The translations under genes and the position numbers were made by a program. 50,204 nt of DNA, taken from an uncultured Clostridia bacterium. Its GTDB lineage: Bacteria; Bacillota; Clostridia; Oscillospirales; Acutalibacteraceae. The notes beneath the pieces were generated by a model. The model was given only the letters and a program-made list of their open reading frames with translations. It had not been told where the DNA came from and searched no databases. Every line of letters starts with the position of its first letter. Within the stretch, counting starts at the first letter, position 1. This document shows positions 1-7,937 of this stretch, in pieces. The DNA lies in contig CANPXK010000011.1 of assembly GCA_947585965.1 (NCBI GenBank), positions 1 to 50,204 of the forward strand, given 5' to 3'.

Positions 1-1541
1 CATATATCCTCGTAGGAAACAGTACCGAGCGAACCGTTATCTGCAAGAGAATTATTATTTACCATTTTAACATAATCCGAAGTAGAAATATAACCTAATT
101 GGCAAAGAGTTCTGCCGTCAATGCAGCCGCTTTTGTCTGTTATTATAACACATTCGTCCGCATTTTCTGGCCAGTCCCCATAAATAAGCTCATAACTGTT
201 TGTTGTTTTTTTGCTTATTGTTGAATCCATACCCCGTGGTAATTCCATAAAGGAGCTTGCCGTATATCCGTTTACTCCGTAATATTCGCCGTTAGGAGAA
301 ATTACATTTGAAGTGTTTACTATTTTTCCCTCTGTATTGCTCGTGTATGCAAAAAACCTTGTATCATATTCAAGAATGACCGAACCTGTTCCTATATATT
401 CATTAAGATGATTTTCCGGTTTTTCGAGAAATTCCTTGAAAGATGAAAGATCATTTTTCTTGATAGTAGGCTGATAGGATATATCCTCGTTTGATTCGTT
501 TATGACGGAAAATATTTTGTCGTCATAATTTTGAGAATTATCGGATTCGGTATAGCTGTCGGTTTCCTCATAATCGGTAACACTGTCATCATATACGTAT
601 TCCAAGGCATTTATGGTTATGGGATAGTTTTCCATTGTATCCCTTTGAAGCTGATGAATATAGATGTTGACACCGTTTGAAAGAGCAAGTATAAGTGCAA
701 TTCCTATTATTCCTATTGAACCGGCTATTGATGTTATCAGTGTACGCATCTTCTTTGTTTTAAGGTTATTAAAACTCAGTGACAAAGAAGTAAGGAAAGA
801 CATTTTAGACTTTCCATGTTTTTTATTGGGATTTTTACTGTCTTTTTCTTTTTCGGCATCAATAGTAAGCGGATCGGAATCGTCAACGATCTTACCGTCA
901 CGGAGTTTAACTATTCTTGTAGAATACTTATCGGCAAGTTCCGGGTTATGTGTTACCATAACGACCAGTCGTTTTTCCGCAACCTTTTTCAGTATTTCCA
1001 TAACCTGTATACCTGTTTCGGTGTCGAGTGCGCCTGTCGGTTCATCGGCAAGCAGGATTTTTGGGTCATTTACAAGCGCTCTTGCGATAGCGACTCTTTG
1101 CATTTGACCGCCGGAAAGTTGGTTTGGCTTTTTATGCATATGTTCTTCAAGACCGACTTCTATAAGAGCTTCTTCGGCTCTTTTTCTTTTTTCCTTACCT
1201 TTGATACCTCCGATAGTAAGTGCAAGTTCAACATTGGAAAGTACCGATTGATGGGGGATAAGGTTATAGCTCTGGAAAACAAAGCCTATTGTATGATTTC
1301 TGTATGTATCCCAATCCCGTGAATTATACTTTTTTGTAGAAATGCCGTCAATAACGAGATCACCGCTGTCATAGCTGTCAAGACCGCCTATAATATTTAG
1401 CAGCGTAGTCTTGCCGGAGCCGCTCGGACCGAGAACAGAGATAAATTCATTGTCCCTGAGATTAAGTGATAGATTATTGAGGGCAGTTTGTTCAAGCTCG
1501 CCCACACGATATTTTTTTGTAATGTTTTTAATTTGCAGCAT
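1..1541 (-). CDS. MacB-type ABC transporter, ATPase fused to permease (partial)
   Basis: The frame is open from an ATG at 1541 to the window edge, so only about 513 N-terminal residues are visible and the C-terminus lies outside. The start follows an AGGAGG-type site. Residues about 1-225 are an ABC ATPase of the MacB/LolD type, with Walker A GPSGSGKTT, signature LSGGQMQR and Walker B ILLADEPTGALD. A charged linker follows, then a hydrophobic segment at about residues 260-285 (reading TSIAGSIGIIGIALILAL) and a large soluble, probably extracellular, domain, as in MacB-like permeases. The ATPase-permease fusion is typical of clostridial exporters of peptides or lipoproteins. Substrate unknown. 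Confidence in the family is high. Confidence 0.9.
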   Translation of the reverse strand, partial: MLQIKNITKKYRVGELEQTALNNLSLNLRDNEFISVLGPSGSGKTTLLNIIGGLDSYDSGDLVIDGISTKKYNSRDWDTYRNHTIGFVFQSYNLIPHQSVLSNVELALTIGGIKGKEKRKRAEEALIEVGLEEHMHKKPNQLSGGQMQRVAIARALVNDPKILLADEPTGALDTETGIQVMEILKKVAEKRLVVMVTHNPELADKYSTRIVKLRDGKIVDDSDPLTIDAEKEKDSKNPNKKHGKSKMSFLTSLSLSFNNLKTKKMRTLITSIAGSIGIIGIALILALSNGVNIYIHQLQRDTMENYPITINALEYVYDDSVTDYEETDSYTESDNSQNYDDKIFSVINESNEDISYQPTIKKNDLSSFKEFLEKPENHLNEYIGTGSVILEYDTRFFAYTSNTEGKIVNTSNVISPNGEYYGVNGYTASSFMELPRGMDSTISKKTTNSYELIYGDWPENADECVIITDKSGCIDGRTLCQLGYISTSDYVKMVNNNSLADNGSLGTVSYEDI

Positions 1542-1730
1542 AGAATACCTCCTAAATATTATAATAAGCATAAAAACGCAAAATCAAAAATATCCGAGAC
1601 TGCAAAAGTTTACAGATATTTCTATTTCGCATCTTCATATAGAACATTATACCATATTATTATTATAAAATCCATTAATATTTACGGCATATTTATGTTG
1701 TCTGCTCCAATCGAGTAAGAACGAACAAAA

Positions 1731-1758
1731 AACCGGACGAAAAAAATAACGTCCGGTT
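1731..1758 (-). terminator. Intrinsic terminator (minus strand)
   Basis: A perfect 9-bp inverted repeat (AACCGGACG / CGTCCGGTT) with a 10-nt A-rich loop is followed on the minus strand by TTTTGTT. It would end transcription coming from the small membrane ORF at 1949-2230 before it reaches the ABC transporter gene. Confidence 0.7.
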
Positions 1759-1781
1759 GTATATGATTAATAGAGAAAATC

Positions 1782-1961
1782 CTAAACATTCTTAATATAG
1801 AGTATATTTATGACAATCTTAGGCATCTTGCCCGATAACATATTTTTAACGATTATTCTGAGAATCGCTCCAACAATTAATGTTATTAACGGGTAATAAA
1901 ATCCATAGCTCAGACCCCAAAAGGTGGGTATATAAAGTATTTCCGAAACTACCTTACATTC
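1782..1961 (-). pseudogene. Open stretch without start codon, possible frameshifted or decayed membrane ORF
   Basis: The interval 1542-1948 has no gene that passes ordinary rules. On the minus strand, however, a frame shifted by one from the 93-residue ORF is open from 1961 to a TAG at 1782-1784. It reads as a hydrophobic peptide (FWGLSYGFYYPLITLIVGA) and ends in a basic tail. It has no ATG, GTG or TTG early in the stretch and overlaps the end of the upstream ORF by 13 nt. It could be the original C-terminus of that ORF after a frameshift, a remnant, or chance. Low confidence. Confidence 0.2.
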
Positions 1962-2230
1962 TTATGCTTTATGTAAATTTGTCTTGATTTCCATATAATT
2001 CCGGCTATCATGAGTATATCTGTTGCAATGAATAACAAGGCAAGAGGTATATTACCTTCATTGACGGAAATAACAGTCGCTGCTATAAGCAGTATAACAA
2101 AAAATCCACATATACCCAAGAGAACTGCTATGAGTATATATCTGATTATTTTAGGTACTTTATTTGATGATATACTTTCAACGCTTCCTTCAATGATCAA
2201 GTCAAATAATAATTCCAATAAAAAGCCCAT
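1949..2230 (-). CDS. Small two-helix membrane protein, unknown function
   Basis: This 93-residue protein has two predicted membrane helices, at about residues 29-53 (YILIAVLLGICGFFVILLIA) and 60-78, and a basic C-terminal tail rich in K, R and H. The ATG at 2230 lies about 8 nt after AGGGGTG, an acceptable ribosome binding site. No family is recognised. The neighbour downstream is a terminator hairpin and upstream is the Arc/SPFH pair, with a gap of more than 100 bp, so it is probably its own unit. Its end may be frameshifted (see 1782-1961). Confidence 0.55.
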   Translation of the reverse strand: MGFLLELLFDLIIEGSVESISSNKVPKIIRYILIAVLLGICGFFVILLIAATVISVNEGNIPLALLFIATDILMIAGIIWKSRQIYIKHKNVR

Positions 2231-2354
2231 AAAATTACACCCCTGTTAATGAATAGAGTTTTTATATCAATTTTCTTGAGGATACCAAAATATTAAGTAT
2301 TGGCTGCAAGTAAAGTCCATATGATTTAAACGACAGATTATCACGGAAATTGAA

Positions 2355-2552
2355 CTATTTTATATCAATATCAAGCGGTTCATCAAGATGTTCGGATACA
2401 TATTTGCCGTTTTTCTTTCTTTGACGGACGCACTCGGTGAGTAGATATTCGATCTGACCGTTTAGAGAGCGGAAGTCGTCCTCCGCCCATGAGGAGAGAG
2501 CGTCATATAATTCTTTTTTAAGTCTGAGCGGAATTTGTTTTTTCTCGCTCAT
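2355..2552 (-). CDS. Arc-like ribbon-helix-helix DNA-binding protein
   Basis: A 65-residue protein starting [19 protein letters not shown]. The short strand QIPLRL followed by two helices and the pattern [14 protein letters not shown] match the Arc/MetJ ribbon-helix-helix fold, in which the N-terminal strand pairs in a dimer and contacts operator DNA. A GTG nine bases upstream (2561) is an alternative start, but it lies too close to AAAGGAT. It sits about 66 bp downstream of the SPFH gene on the same strand, separated by a strong hairpin. This SPFH/Arc-like pairing recurs in Clostridia. It may regulate its own unit, though no operator was identified. The C-terminal tail is acidic (DEPLDIDIK). 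Confidence 0.8.
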   Translation of the reverse strand: MSEKKQIPLRLKKELYDALSSWAEDDFRSLNGQIEYLLTECVRQRKKNGKYVSEHLDEPLDIDIK

Positions 2553-2579
2553 TTTCCTCACATCCTTTCTATAAGTCTG

Positions 2580-2610
2580 TTGGCAGCTCCTGATGAATAG
2601 GAGCTGCCAA
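2580..2610 (-). promoter_or_regulatory. Perfect intercistronic hairpin between SPFH and Arc genes
   Basis: An 11-bp perfect inverted repeat (TTGGCAGCTCC / GGAGCTGCCAA) with a 9-nt loop lies 8 nt after the SPFH stop codon and before the Arc-like gene. There is no T-run on the minus strand, so it is a poor terminator. It may limit readthrough or protect the upstream mRNA 3' end, giving unequal expression of the two genes. Confidence 0.6.
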
Positions 2611-2618
2611 TAAATAAT

Positions 2619-3665
2619 TTAATACAATGAACCTGAATTTACAACAGGCTGTGCATCGTGATTTCCGCAAAGTACTACAAGCAGATTTGAAACCATAGCG
2701 GCTTTTCTTTCATCGTCAAGGTCAACAATTTTATTTTCACTCAAGCTTTGGAGTGCCATTTCAACCATACCCACAGCACCGTCAACAATAAGCTTTCTTG
2801 CATCTACTACAGCCGAAGCCTGTTGTCTTTGCAGCATTGCCGCAGCGATTTCGGGAGCGTATGCAAGATATGTAATTCTTGCTTCAACGATTTCAAGACC
2901 TGCCTCACCGACTCTTTTTTGAATTTCTTCCTTAATTCTGCCGGCAACAATTTCACTTGAACCTCTGAGGCTGCCCTCGTCTGCTATACCATCGCCTGTT
3001 GTATCAACATTTGGGGCAACGTCATAGGGGTAAATTCTTACAATTTCTCTGAGCGCAGCATCACATTGGAGAGAAAGAAATTCCTTGTAGTTATCAACAT
3101 TGAAAACGGCTTTGGCGGTATCAACAACTCTCCATATAACAGCAATGCTTATTTCGATCGGATTTCCCAGACAGTCGTTGATTTTCTGTTTGTTATTGCT
3201 GAGAGTCATCATTTTGAGGGAGATTTTCTTACTTGCAACTGCTTCAGAATTATTTTGAGCAATGCCGTTTTTATCACGTCCAACATCATCGCTCTGTCTT
3301 AGTTTTGTTGAGGCTGCCGGGTTAAATGCGGAACAAAAGGGATTGACATAGTAAAAACCATCGTTTTTGAGAGTACCCTTATATTTACCGAAAAGTGTAA
3401 GTACAACTGCTTCATTCGGATTGACCAGTCTAAAACCTATGCAGAGTATGGTATCGACAATTATCATAGCTAAGCTTGCTATTGCCATAATGATATATAT
3501 GAGTTCAGGTTCCGCACCGCTTTCATCGGCTTTTACAAGATTTGCGATAGATACAATCAGACCGGCGATAGTGAGTCCCCAAAGTGCAAATACCAACAGC
3601 AGCATAGGAATACCAAGTCTTTTTTTGGTATAAATTTTTTCCGACATATTTTTTTCGTTTTTCAT
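2619..3665 (-). CDS. SPFH/band-7 domain membrane protein
   Basis: The 348-residue reading begins at ATG 3665, seven bases after GGAGG. The longer frame to 3713 lacks a ribosome site. Two N-terminal membrane helices (PMLLLVFALWGLTIAGLIV and YIIMAIASLAMIIVDTILC) are followed by a band-7 domain beginning NPNEAVVLTLFGKYKGT. It continues through the typical regions for assembly and a long helical part rich in A, E and Q (IAAAMLQRQQASAVVDARK). SPFH proteins oligomerise into membrane rings or microdomains and often scaffold proteases. The C-terminus includes DDERKAAMVSNLLVVLCGNHDAQPV, a tail seen in this subfamily. Followed by an Arc-like repressor gene. The function in this organism is unknown. Confidence 0.88.
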   Translation of the reverse strand: MKNEKNMSEKIYTKKRLGIPMLLLVFALWGLTIAGLIVSIANLVKADESGAEPELIYIIMAIASLAMIIVDTILCIGFRLVNPNEAVVLTLFGKYKGTLKNDGFYYVNPFCSAFNPAASTKLRQSDDVGRDKNGIAQNNSEAVASKKISLKMMTLSNNKQKINDCLGNPIEISIAVIWRVVDTAKAVFNVDNYKEFLSLQCDAALREIVRIYPYDVAPNVDTTGDGIADEGSLRGSSEIVAGRIKEEIQKRVGEAGLEIVEARITYLAYAPEIAAAMLQRQQASAVVDARKLIVDGAVGMVEMALQSLSENKIVDLDDERKAAMVSNLLVVLCGNHDAQPVVNSGSLY

Positions 3666-3769
3666 AATTTTTACCTCCAATTTTAAGAGTATGATTTTAT
3701 TATATAAATTCAAATCGGTTAATAATAGCCAATCTGAAATTTAAAACAATTTACTGTATACTTTGCGTA

Positions 3770-4921
3770 CTATTGAGGTATATATTTTCGGTCAGAGCCG
3801 GCTCCAAATCTGAAAATATTTATTACACCGGTTTTACAGTTGACGGCATATATATCAATAGCATATTCGTTGTATGTATTGTATTTTCTTACAGCCGTTG
3901 TTGGATTTCCAATTAAATTTGCATGATTTGCATCACCTGGTTTATAACACCAAGAGCATAACGTCGAAATGTCAACATAGCTGTCATTACTATCCCGAGG
4001 AGTGATGATATTATCACAATGAACATGACCGTGGATATATGCTAACACTGTTCCATTATTTTTAGAAAAATTATTTAAGATATCAGATACAAGTTCACCA
4101 TTTTCAGGCGTAGTAATAGAGTTTTCTGCTTTTGTACCCATATGACCTACAACAAGAACAGGTTTATTTGTATTTAGTGCAACATCTCTTAACCATTCAA
4201 TTTCTTTGTTAGAATATTTTGCGCCACTGTTATCTGTACAACAATCTAATGATATATACCTTACTGACGGATACGCCGGATTTTCAAAATCCACATAGTA
4301 GTAGGCACAATCTTCATCTGATGTATTATATACGATGTCCAGGTATCTTGTATGTCTTAATGAAGTCCCAATTATTTCTTGTTTCGTATTTCCGTCCTTG
4401 TTGAATTTAAACATTTCGTGATGACCTATTGTATATAAATAAGGAATATACGTATTGGAAATCAGCCTTGTAAACTCTGTAAAACGTTTTTTATTTTCAT
4501 AATGATTAAAATCGTTAGTTGATTCATCAGTAGTAGATGCTATGGTATCTCCAAGATTAGCGATAAAATCGACATCTGTTTTTTCAGCTAATTTAGTAAT
4601 AACATCAGCGAGCTGTCTATAATTGCTGTAACCTTTTGAACCGGTTAAACTTGTCCTGTCGGATGGTGTATATGTATTTGGGTAGTTAGTACCATGTACA
4701 TCTGTACAAAGAGCAAAAACTAAAGTATCTTTGTCTTTAATTTGTTGAACTTTTTCTATTAATTCGTCCTCTTTATCATGGTAATTGGTCGCGTATTCTT
4801 TATTGCTATTATCTGTACTTATAAAAGCATTAAAAACACAAGTTGCTATTGTGACGAGAATAAGCGTAAGGGAGAAAATAAAAAGCAATTGACTTTTATT
4901 TACTCGAATTTTATAATTCAT
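3770..4921 (-). CDS. Membrane-anchored calcineurin-like metallophosphoesterase
   Basis: A 383-residue protein with an N-terminal signal anchor at residues about 10-31 (LLFIFSLTLILVTIATCVF), so the enzyme domain probably faces outside. Metal-binding motifs appear in order: DVHG (D-x-H), LGD, GHHE in place of the usual GNH[D/E], VVGHMG, and HGHVH. The order and spacing fit the calcineurin-like fold. The Asn of GNHE, normally a metal and phosphate ligand, is His here. ATG 4921 follows AAAGGAGAT. The promoter carries palindromes in its spacer (4950-4978). The substrate is unknown; phosphodiesters or phosphomonoesters are possible. Confidence 0.85.
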   Translation of the reverse strand: MNYKIRVNKSQLLFIFSLTLILVTIATCVFNAFISTDNSNKEYATNYHDKEDELIEKVQQIKDKDTLVFALCTDVHGTNYPNTYTPSDRTSLTGSKGYSNYRQLADVITKLAEKTDVDFIANLGDTIASTTDESTNDFNHYENKKRFTEFTRLISNTYIPYLYTIGHHEMFKFNKDGNTKQEIIGTSLRHTRYLDIVYNTSDEDCAYYYVDFENPAYPSVRYISLDCCTDNSGAKYSNKEIEWLRDVALNTNKPVLVVGHMGTKAENSITTPENGELVSDILNNFSKNNGTVLAYIHGHVHCDNIITPRDSNDSYVDISTLCSWCYKPGDANHANLIGNPTTAVRKYNTYNEYAIDIYAVNCKTGVINIFRFGAGSDRKYIPQ

Positions 4922-4949
4922 AATAATCTCCTTTCAATTTGATACATAT

Positions 4950-4978
4950 ATGATATCATATTGATATCAAATTGTCAA
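4950..4978 (-). promoter_or_regulatory. Promoter with palindromic operator in the spacer
   Basis: On the minus strand TTGACA (4973-4978), a 17-bp spacer and TATCAT (4950-4955) form a good sigma-A promoter for the metallophosphoesterase. The spacer contains the perfect palindrome TTGATATCAA (4961-4970), and a second TGATATCA (4951-4958) covers the -10 box, with centres 11 bp apart on the same helix face. A dimeric repressor bound here would block RNA polymerase. The regulator is not identified. Confidence 0.65.
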
Positions 4979-5023
4979 TAGCTTTTTAAAAATTTTTGTC
5001 TGTTATCATAATTTTTTGAAAAT

Positions 5024-5069
5024 AAAAAAGGACTGTAACATAAAGTTATAATAAACCTGTGTTAAGTCC
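5024..5069 (-). terminator. Intrinsic terminator of the iscS-iscU transcript
   Basis: On the minus strand GGACTTAACA pairs with TGTTACAGTCC (one bulged base) across a 19-nt loop and is followed by TTTTTTATTTT. Nothing is encoded between iscU (ends 5413) and this site except the structured repeat, so the repeat is inferred to be transcribed as the 3' UTR of iscSU. Confidence 0.7.
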
Positions 5070-5150
5070 CATGTTATTATGCTAATAGTTTTTTGTTGTA
5101 TTTTTATCGCAGACGTATATGGCTGTCTTACAAAAATATTTTGCGGAGCG

Positions 5151-5404
5151 GTGCCGTGCCGGCACTGTCAATTCGTAATTATTTTATTCAGGTAAGCTGC
5201 TCAATAGCTCGACCATAAATTTACTCGATGAACAAGAGATGAGTATGTCATTTGTAGTTGCGGAGCGGCTTGCAGAGCCGCTCACGATATTCTCTTACGC
5301 ACACCGTCAGGCAAACTACCTATCGCGGAAACGGACAACCCTTCACTATAAACAAAGCGAACACAGTGAGCGAAAACGCGAACCGGACAGCGGGGGCACC
5401 CCGC
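5151..5404. repeat. Dispersed structured repeat, copy A
   Basis: The gene-free stretch 4922-5412 holds the promoter and terminator listed here plus this element. It matches 45266-45556 in inverted orientation. Shared blocks include CTGTCAATTCGTAA near one end, ATAGCTCGACC, GAACAAG, GTATGTCATTT, CAGGCAAACTA, TATCGCGGAAAC and AAAGCGAAC-CAGTGAGCGA near the other. Ends are GC-rich hairpins: GTGCCG-TGC-CGGCAC (5151-5165) and GCGGGG-GCA-CCCCGC (5390-5404). An internal hairpin pairs GAGCGGCT (5263-5270) with AGCCGCTC (5276-5283). CTGTC near the left end and GACAG near the right form a short inverted terminal repeat. It ends 8 bp from the iscU stop. No ORF within it looks like a protein. The family is not recognised. 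Confidence 0.85.
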
Positions 5405-5412
5405 CACGCCGC

Positions 5413-5841
5413 TTATTCTATGGGGCATTCTTCGCAGTCGTGTAATTCGCCGACAATGGGGGTCGGGTCAATTCCTTTGCGGGTGTAATAGTCACTAACA
5501 GCAGCCTTGATGGCTTGCTCGGCAAGTACGGAACAATGTACTTTTACGGGCGGAAGTCCGTCAAGTGCCTCCATGACAGCCTTGTTTGTAAGCTTGAGTG
5601 CATCATCAATCGAATGTCCTTTGACAAGCTCGGTTGCCATTGAACTTGTGGCAATAGCGGCACCGCAGCCGAATGTCTTGAAGCTTACATCGGTGATAAC
5701 ATCATTATCAACCTTGATGTACATTTTCATAATATCTCCGCACTTGGGATTGCCTACCTCGCCGATACCGTCAGCATCCTCCATTTCGCCGACATTTCTC
5801 GGGTTTGCAAAATGATCCATAACCTTTTCACTGTATGCCAT
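5413..5841 (-). CDS. iscU: Iron-sulfur cluster scaffold protein IscU/NifU
   Basis: A 142-residue U-type scaffold on which [2Fe-2S] and [4Fe-4S] clusters are built from sulfur supplied by the desulfurase. The three cluster cysteines are present: C34 in GNPKCGD, C59 in FGCGAAIATSS and C103 in VHCSVLAEQAI, together with the conserved Asp after C34. ATG 5841 is six bases after AAAGGTG; the in-frame GTG at 5850 overlaps that site and is unlikely. The gene begins 28 bp after iscS stops, on the same strand, so they form one operon. The short Cys-containing tail (HDCEECPIE) is typical of clostridial NifU-like scaffolds. Confidence 0.95.
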   Translation of the reverse strand: MAYSEKVMDHFANPRNVGEMEDADGIGEVGNPKCGDIMKMYIKVDNDVITDVSFKTFGCGAAIATSSMATELVKGHSIDDALKLTNKAVMEALDGLPPVKVHCSVLAEQAIKAAVSDYYTRKGIDPTPIVGELHDCEECPIE

Positions 5842-5869
5842 GATAATCACCTTTCTATAATAATATTAA

Positions 5870-7051
5870 TTATTTGTCGTTCTTGATAATCTTTTCCCAC
5901 AAAGGCGACATAGACCTAAGCCTGTCAACGATAGGGGGAAGCTCTGCGAGAATATAATCTATATCCTCCTCGGTATTTTCCGTGCTGAAAGTCAGTCTGA
6001 TTGAGCCGTGGGCAACCTCATGCGGCAGACCGATTGAAAGAAGTACATGGCTTGGATCAAGTGAACCTGACGTACAGGCAGATCCCGATGATGCTGCAAC
6101 ACCTTTCAGATCAAGACTTAACAAAAGCGATTCGCCTTCTATACCTTGAAAACACATATTGACATTTCCGGGAAGTCTGTGTACTCTGTCGCCGTTTATT
6201 CTTGAACGGTCAATCTTCAGCAGATTATCAATAAGTCTGTCACGCATTTTTTCAAGACGTTTGTTTCTCTCGTCCATTACCTCAACGGATTCCTTGAGAG
6301 CTTCAGCCATCCCGACAACTCCGGCAAGGTTTTCCGTTCCTGCTCTCAGACCTCTTTCCTGTGCGCCGCCGTGTACAAGGTTCGGAAGCCTTATGCCTTT
6401 GCGTACATATAAAGCACCTACACCCTTAGGACCGTGAAATTTATGTGATGAAAGCGAAAGCATATCAACTCCGAGTTCCTTTACATCAACCGGAATAGTG
6501 CCGACAGCCTGAACCGCATCTGTATGGAAAATTATACCATGCTTTTTAGCAATAGCAGCAAGCTCCTTTATCGGTTGAATAGTACCGATTTCATTATTTG
6601 CGTACATAACGGTAATAAGAGCCGTGTCCTCCCTTATAGCAGCTTCAAGCTCCTCGGGACGTACAAGACCGTCCTCGTGTACATCAAGAAGAGTTACCTC
6701 GAAACCGTGCTTTTCAAGATATTCAAGCGTATGCAGAACAGCATGATGTTCAAATCTGCTTGAAATTATGTGTTTCTTGCCCTTTCTTTCACCAAGCTCG
6801 GCGGCCCCCTTTATTGCCCAGTTATCAGCCTCACTTCCGCCCGAAAGAAAGAAAATCTCATTCGGTTGAGCATTAAGACATTGTGCGATATCTTCTCTTG
6901 CTTTATCAACTGCCTTTCTTGCCTCAACACCTTCTGTATACAGACTTGACGGATTGCCGTAAATTTCCGTAAGATACGGTTTCATTGCCTCAAATGCCCT
7001 TTCACTGAGTCTTGTTGTGGCGGCATTATCGGCATATACTCTTTTTATCAA
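5870..7051 (-). CDS. iscS: Cysteine desulfurase (NifS/IscS family)
   Basis: A 393-residue PLP enzyme that takes sulfur from L-cysteine as a persulfide and passes it to IscU. Visible features are YADNAATT at the N-terminus, HTDAVQA, the PLP lysine K204 in [10 protein letters not shown] and the catalytic cysteine C326 in [17 protein letters not shown], at nearly the E. coli IscS positions. Translation starts at TTG 7051, eight bases after GAGG; no ATG is better placed. It leads the iscS-iscU pair. No iscR, hscAB or fdx is adjacent, which fits the reduced clostridial arrangement. Confidence 0.96.
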   Translation of the reverse strand: MIKRVYADNAATTRLSERAFEAMKPYLTEIYGNPSSLYTEGVEARKAVDKAREDIAQCLNAQPNEIFFLSGGSEADNWAIKGAAELGERKGKKHIISSRFEHHAVLHTLEYLEKHGFEVTLLDVHEDGLVRPEELEAAIREDTALITVMYANNEIGTIQPIKELAAIAKKHGIIFHTDAVQAVGTIPVDVKELGVDMLSLSSHKFHGPKGVGALYVRKGIRLPNLVHGGAQERGLRAGTENLAGVVGMAEALKESVEVMDERNKRLEKMRDRLIDNLLKIDRSRINGDRVHRLPGNVNMCFQGIEGESLLLSLDLKGVAASSGSACTSGSLDPSHVLLSIGLPHEVAHGSIRLTFSTENTEEDIDYILAELPPIVDRLRSMSPLWEKIIKNDK

Positions 7052-7247
7052 AAAAATCGACCTCGATTCTGTATATTATTTCGGGAAATTAAGTAAACAG
7101 GATTGTAATATTATTTTTGCTTGATTTTCCCAACACATACATAATACCGCAAAAATTTTAATAAATCAATAGTTTTTCGTCAATTCATAGTAAATTAGTA
7201 TGATATATTTTTCGACATTCAATAATTTGTTAGGATTGCACAAAAAA

Positions 7248-7694
7248 TCATATATGTTTTTTATATTTTTCTGCCGCCGCAACTGCAAGTTTGTCGCAGC
7301 GTTCATTTTCGGGATGACCGTTGTGACCTCTTACCCATATTATTTTTACACTGTGCTTTTTTATAAGACTGAGAAGTTCTTCCCACAATTCGGGGTTTTT
7401 AGCCATAGTCTTATCGGCTTTTATCCAGTTGTTTTTTTGCCACTTTTCAGCCCATCCCTTTGTTATACCATTGCAGACATACTGTGAATCACTTGTAAGA
7501 GTGACCTCACACGGTTCCTTGAGTGCCTTTAGTCCCTCTATCACGGCAATAAGCTCCATACGATTATTTGTAGTGTCGGACTCGCCGCCGGAAAGTTCCT
7601 TTTCATGTCCCTTATATCTGAGAATTGTTCCCCAACCCCCGGGACCGGGATTACCGCTGCAGGCACCATCTGTAAATAATTCAACTTTTTTCAA
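7248..7694 (-). CDS. rnhA: Ribonuclease HI
   Basis: A 148-residue enzyme that cuts the RNA strand of RNA-DNA hybrids (R-loops, primers). It begins [24 protein letters not shown]. The acidic catalytic set is visible: Asp in FTDGACSG, Glu in [13 protein letters not shown], Asp in TSDSQYV and Asp in NERCDKLA, with the usual His in [11 protein letters not shown]. The TTG at 7694 lies about seven bases after GGAGG; the longer frame to 7757 has no supporting site and adds a non-conserved hydrophobic stretch. It is a single gene, divergent from the rnj cluster. No terminator was seen in 7052-7247. Confidence 0.95.
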   Translation of the reverse strand: MKKVELFTDGACSGNPGPGGWGTILRYKGHEKELSGGESDTTNNRMELIAVIEGLKALKEPCEVTLTSDSQYVCNGITKGWAEKWQKNNWIKADKTMAKNPELWEELLSLIKKHSVKIIWVRGHNGHPENERCDKLAVAAAEKYKKHI

Positions 7695-7820
7695 AACAAT
7701 CCCTCCGAAATATGTGTGTAGTATGTTAATTATATCCAAAATACCGATAACAATCAATACCGCTATGCGATAAATTTAACTTTCTTTAATTAAATTGTGC
7801 CCTGTATGGTTAAAATACTA

Positions 7821-7849
7821 TTGACAGATTTAATGAGTAAGAGTAAAAT
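7821..7849 (+). promoter_or_regulatory. Sigma-A promoter of the rnj cluster
   Basis: TTGACA (7821-7826), a 17-bp spacer and TAAAAT (7844-7849) lie about 90 bp before the rnj start. It is the only good promoter seen ahead of the seven-gene run. Confidence 0.65.
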
Positions 7850-7937
7850 AGACTATAACGGTTTTTGTTCGGAAATTTTTTAAAAGCAAAAAAGCTGAAT
7901 AAGTATTACGGAAAAAAATAATAATGGAGGTAATTAA

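Noticed and set aside
664-1322. Plus-strand ORFs at the left end
   Set aside because: They are antisense to a fused ABC transporter gene whose ATPase motifs are unmistakable on the minus strand.
5239-5488. Two short ORFs over repeat copy A
   Set aside because: They lie across hairpins and extend into iscU antisense. Copy B, the homologous sequence, does not preserve the frames.
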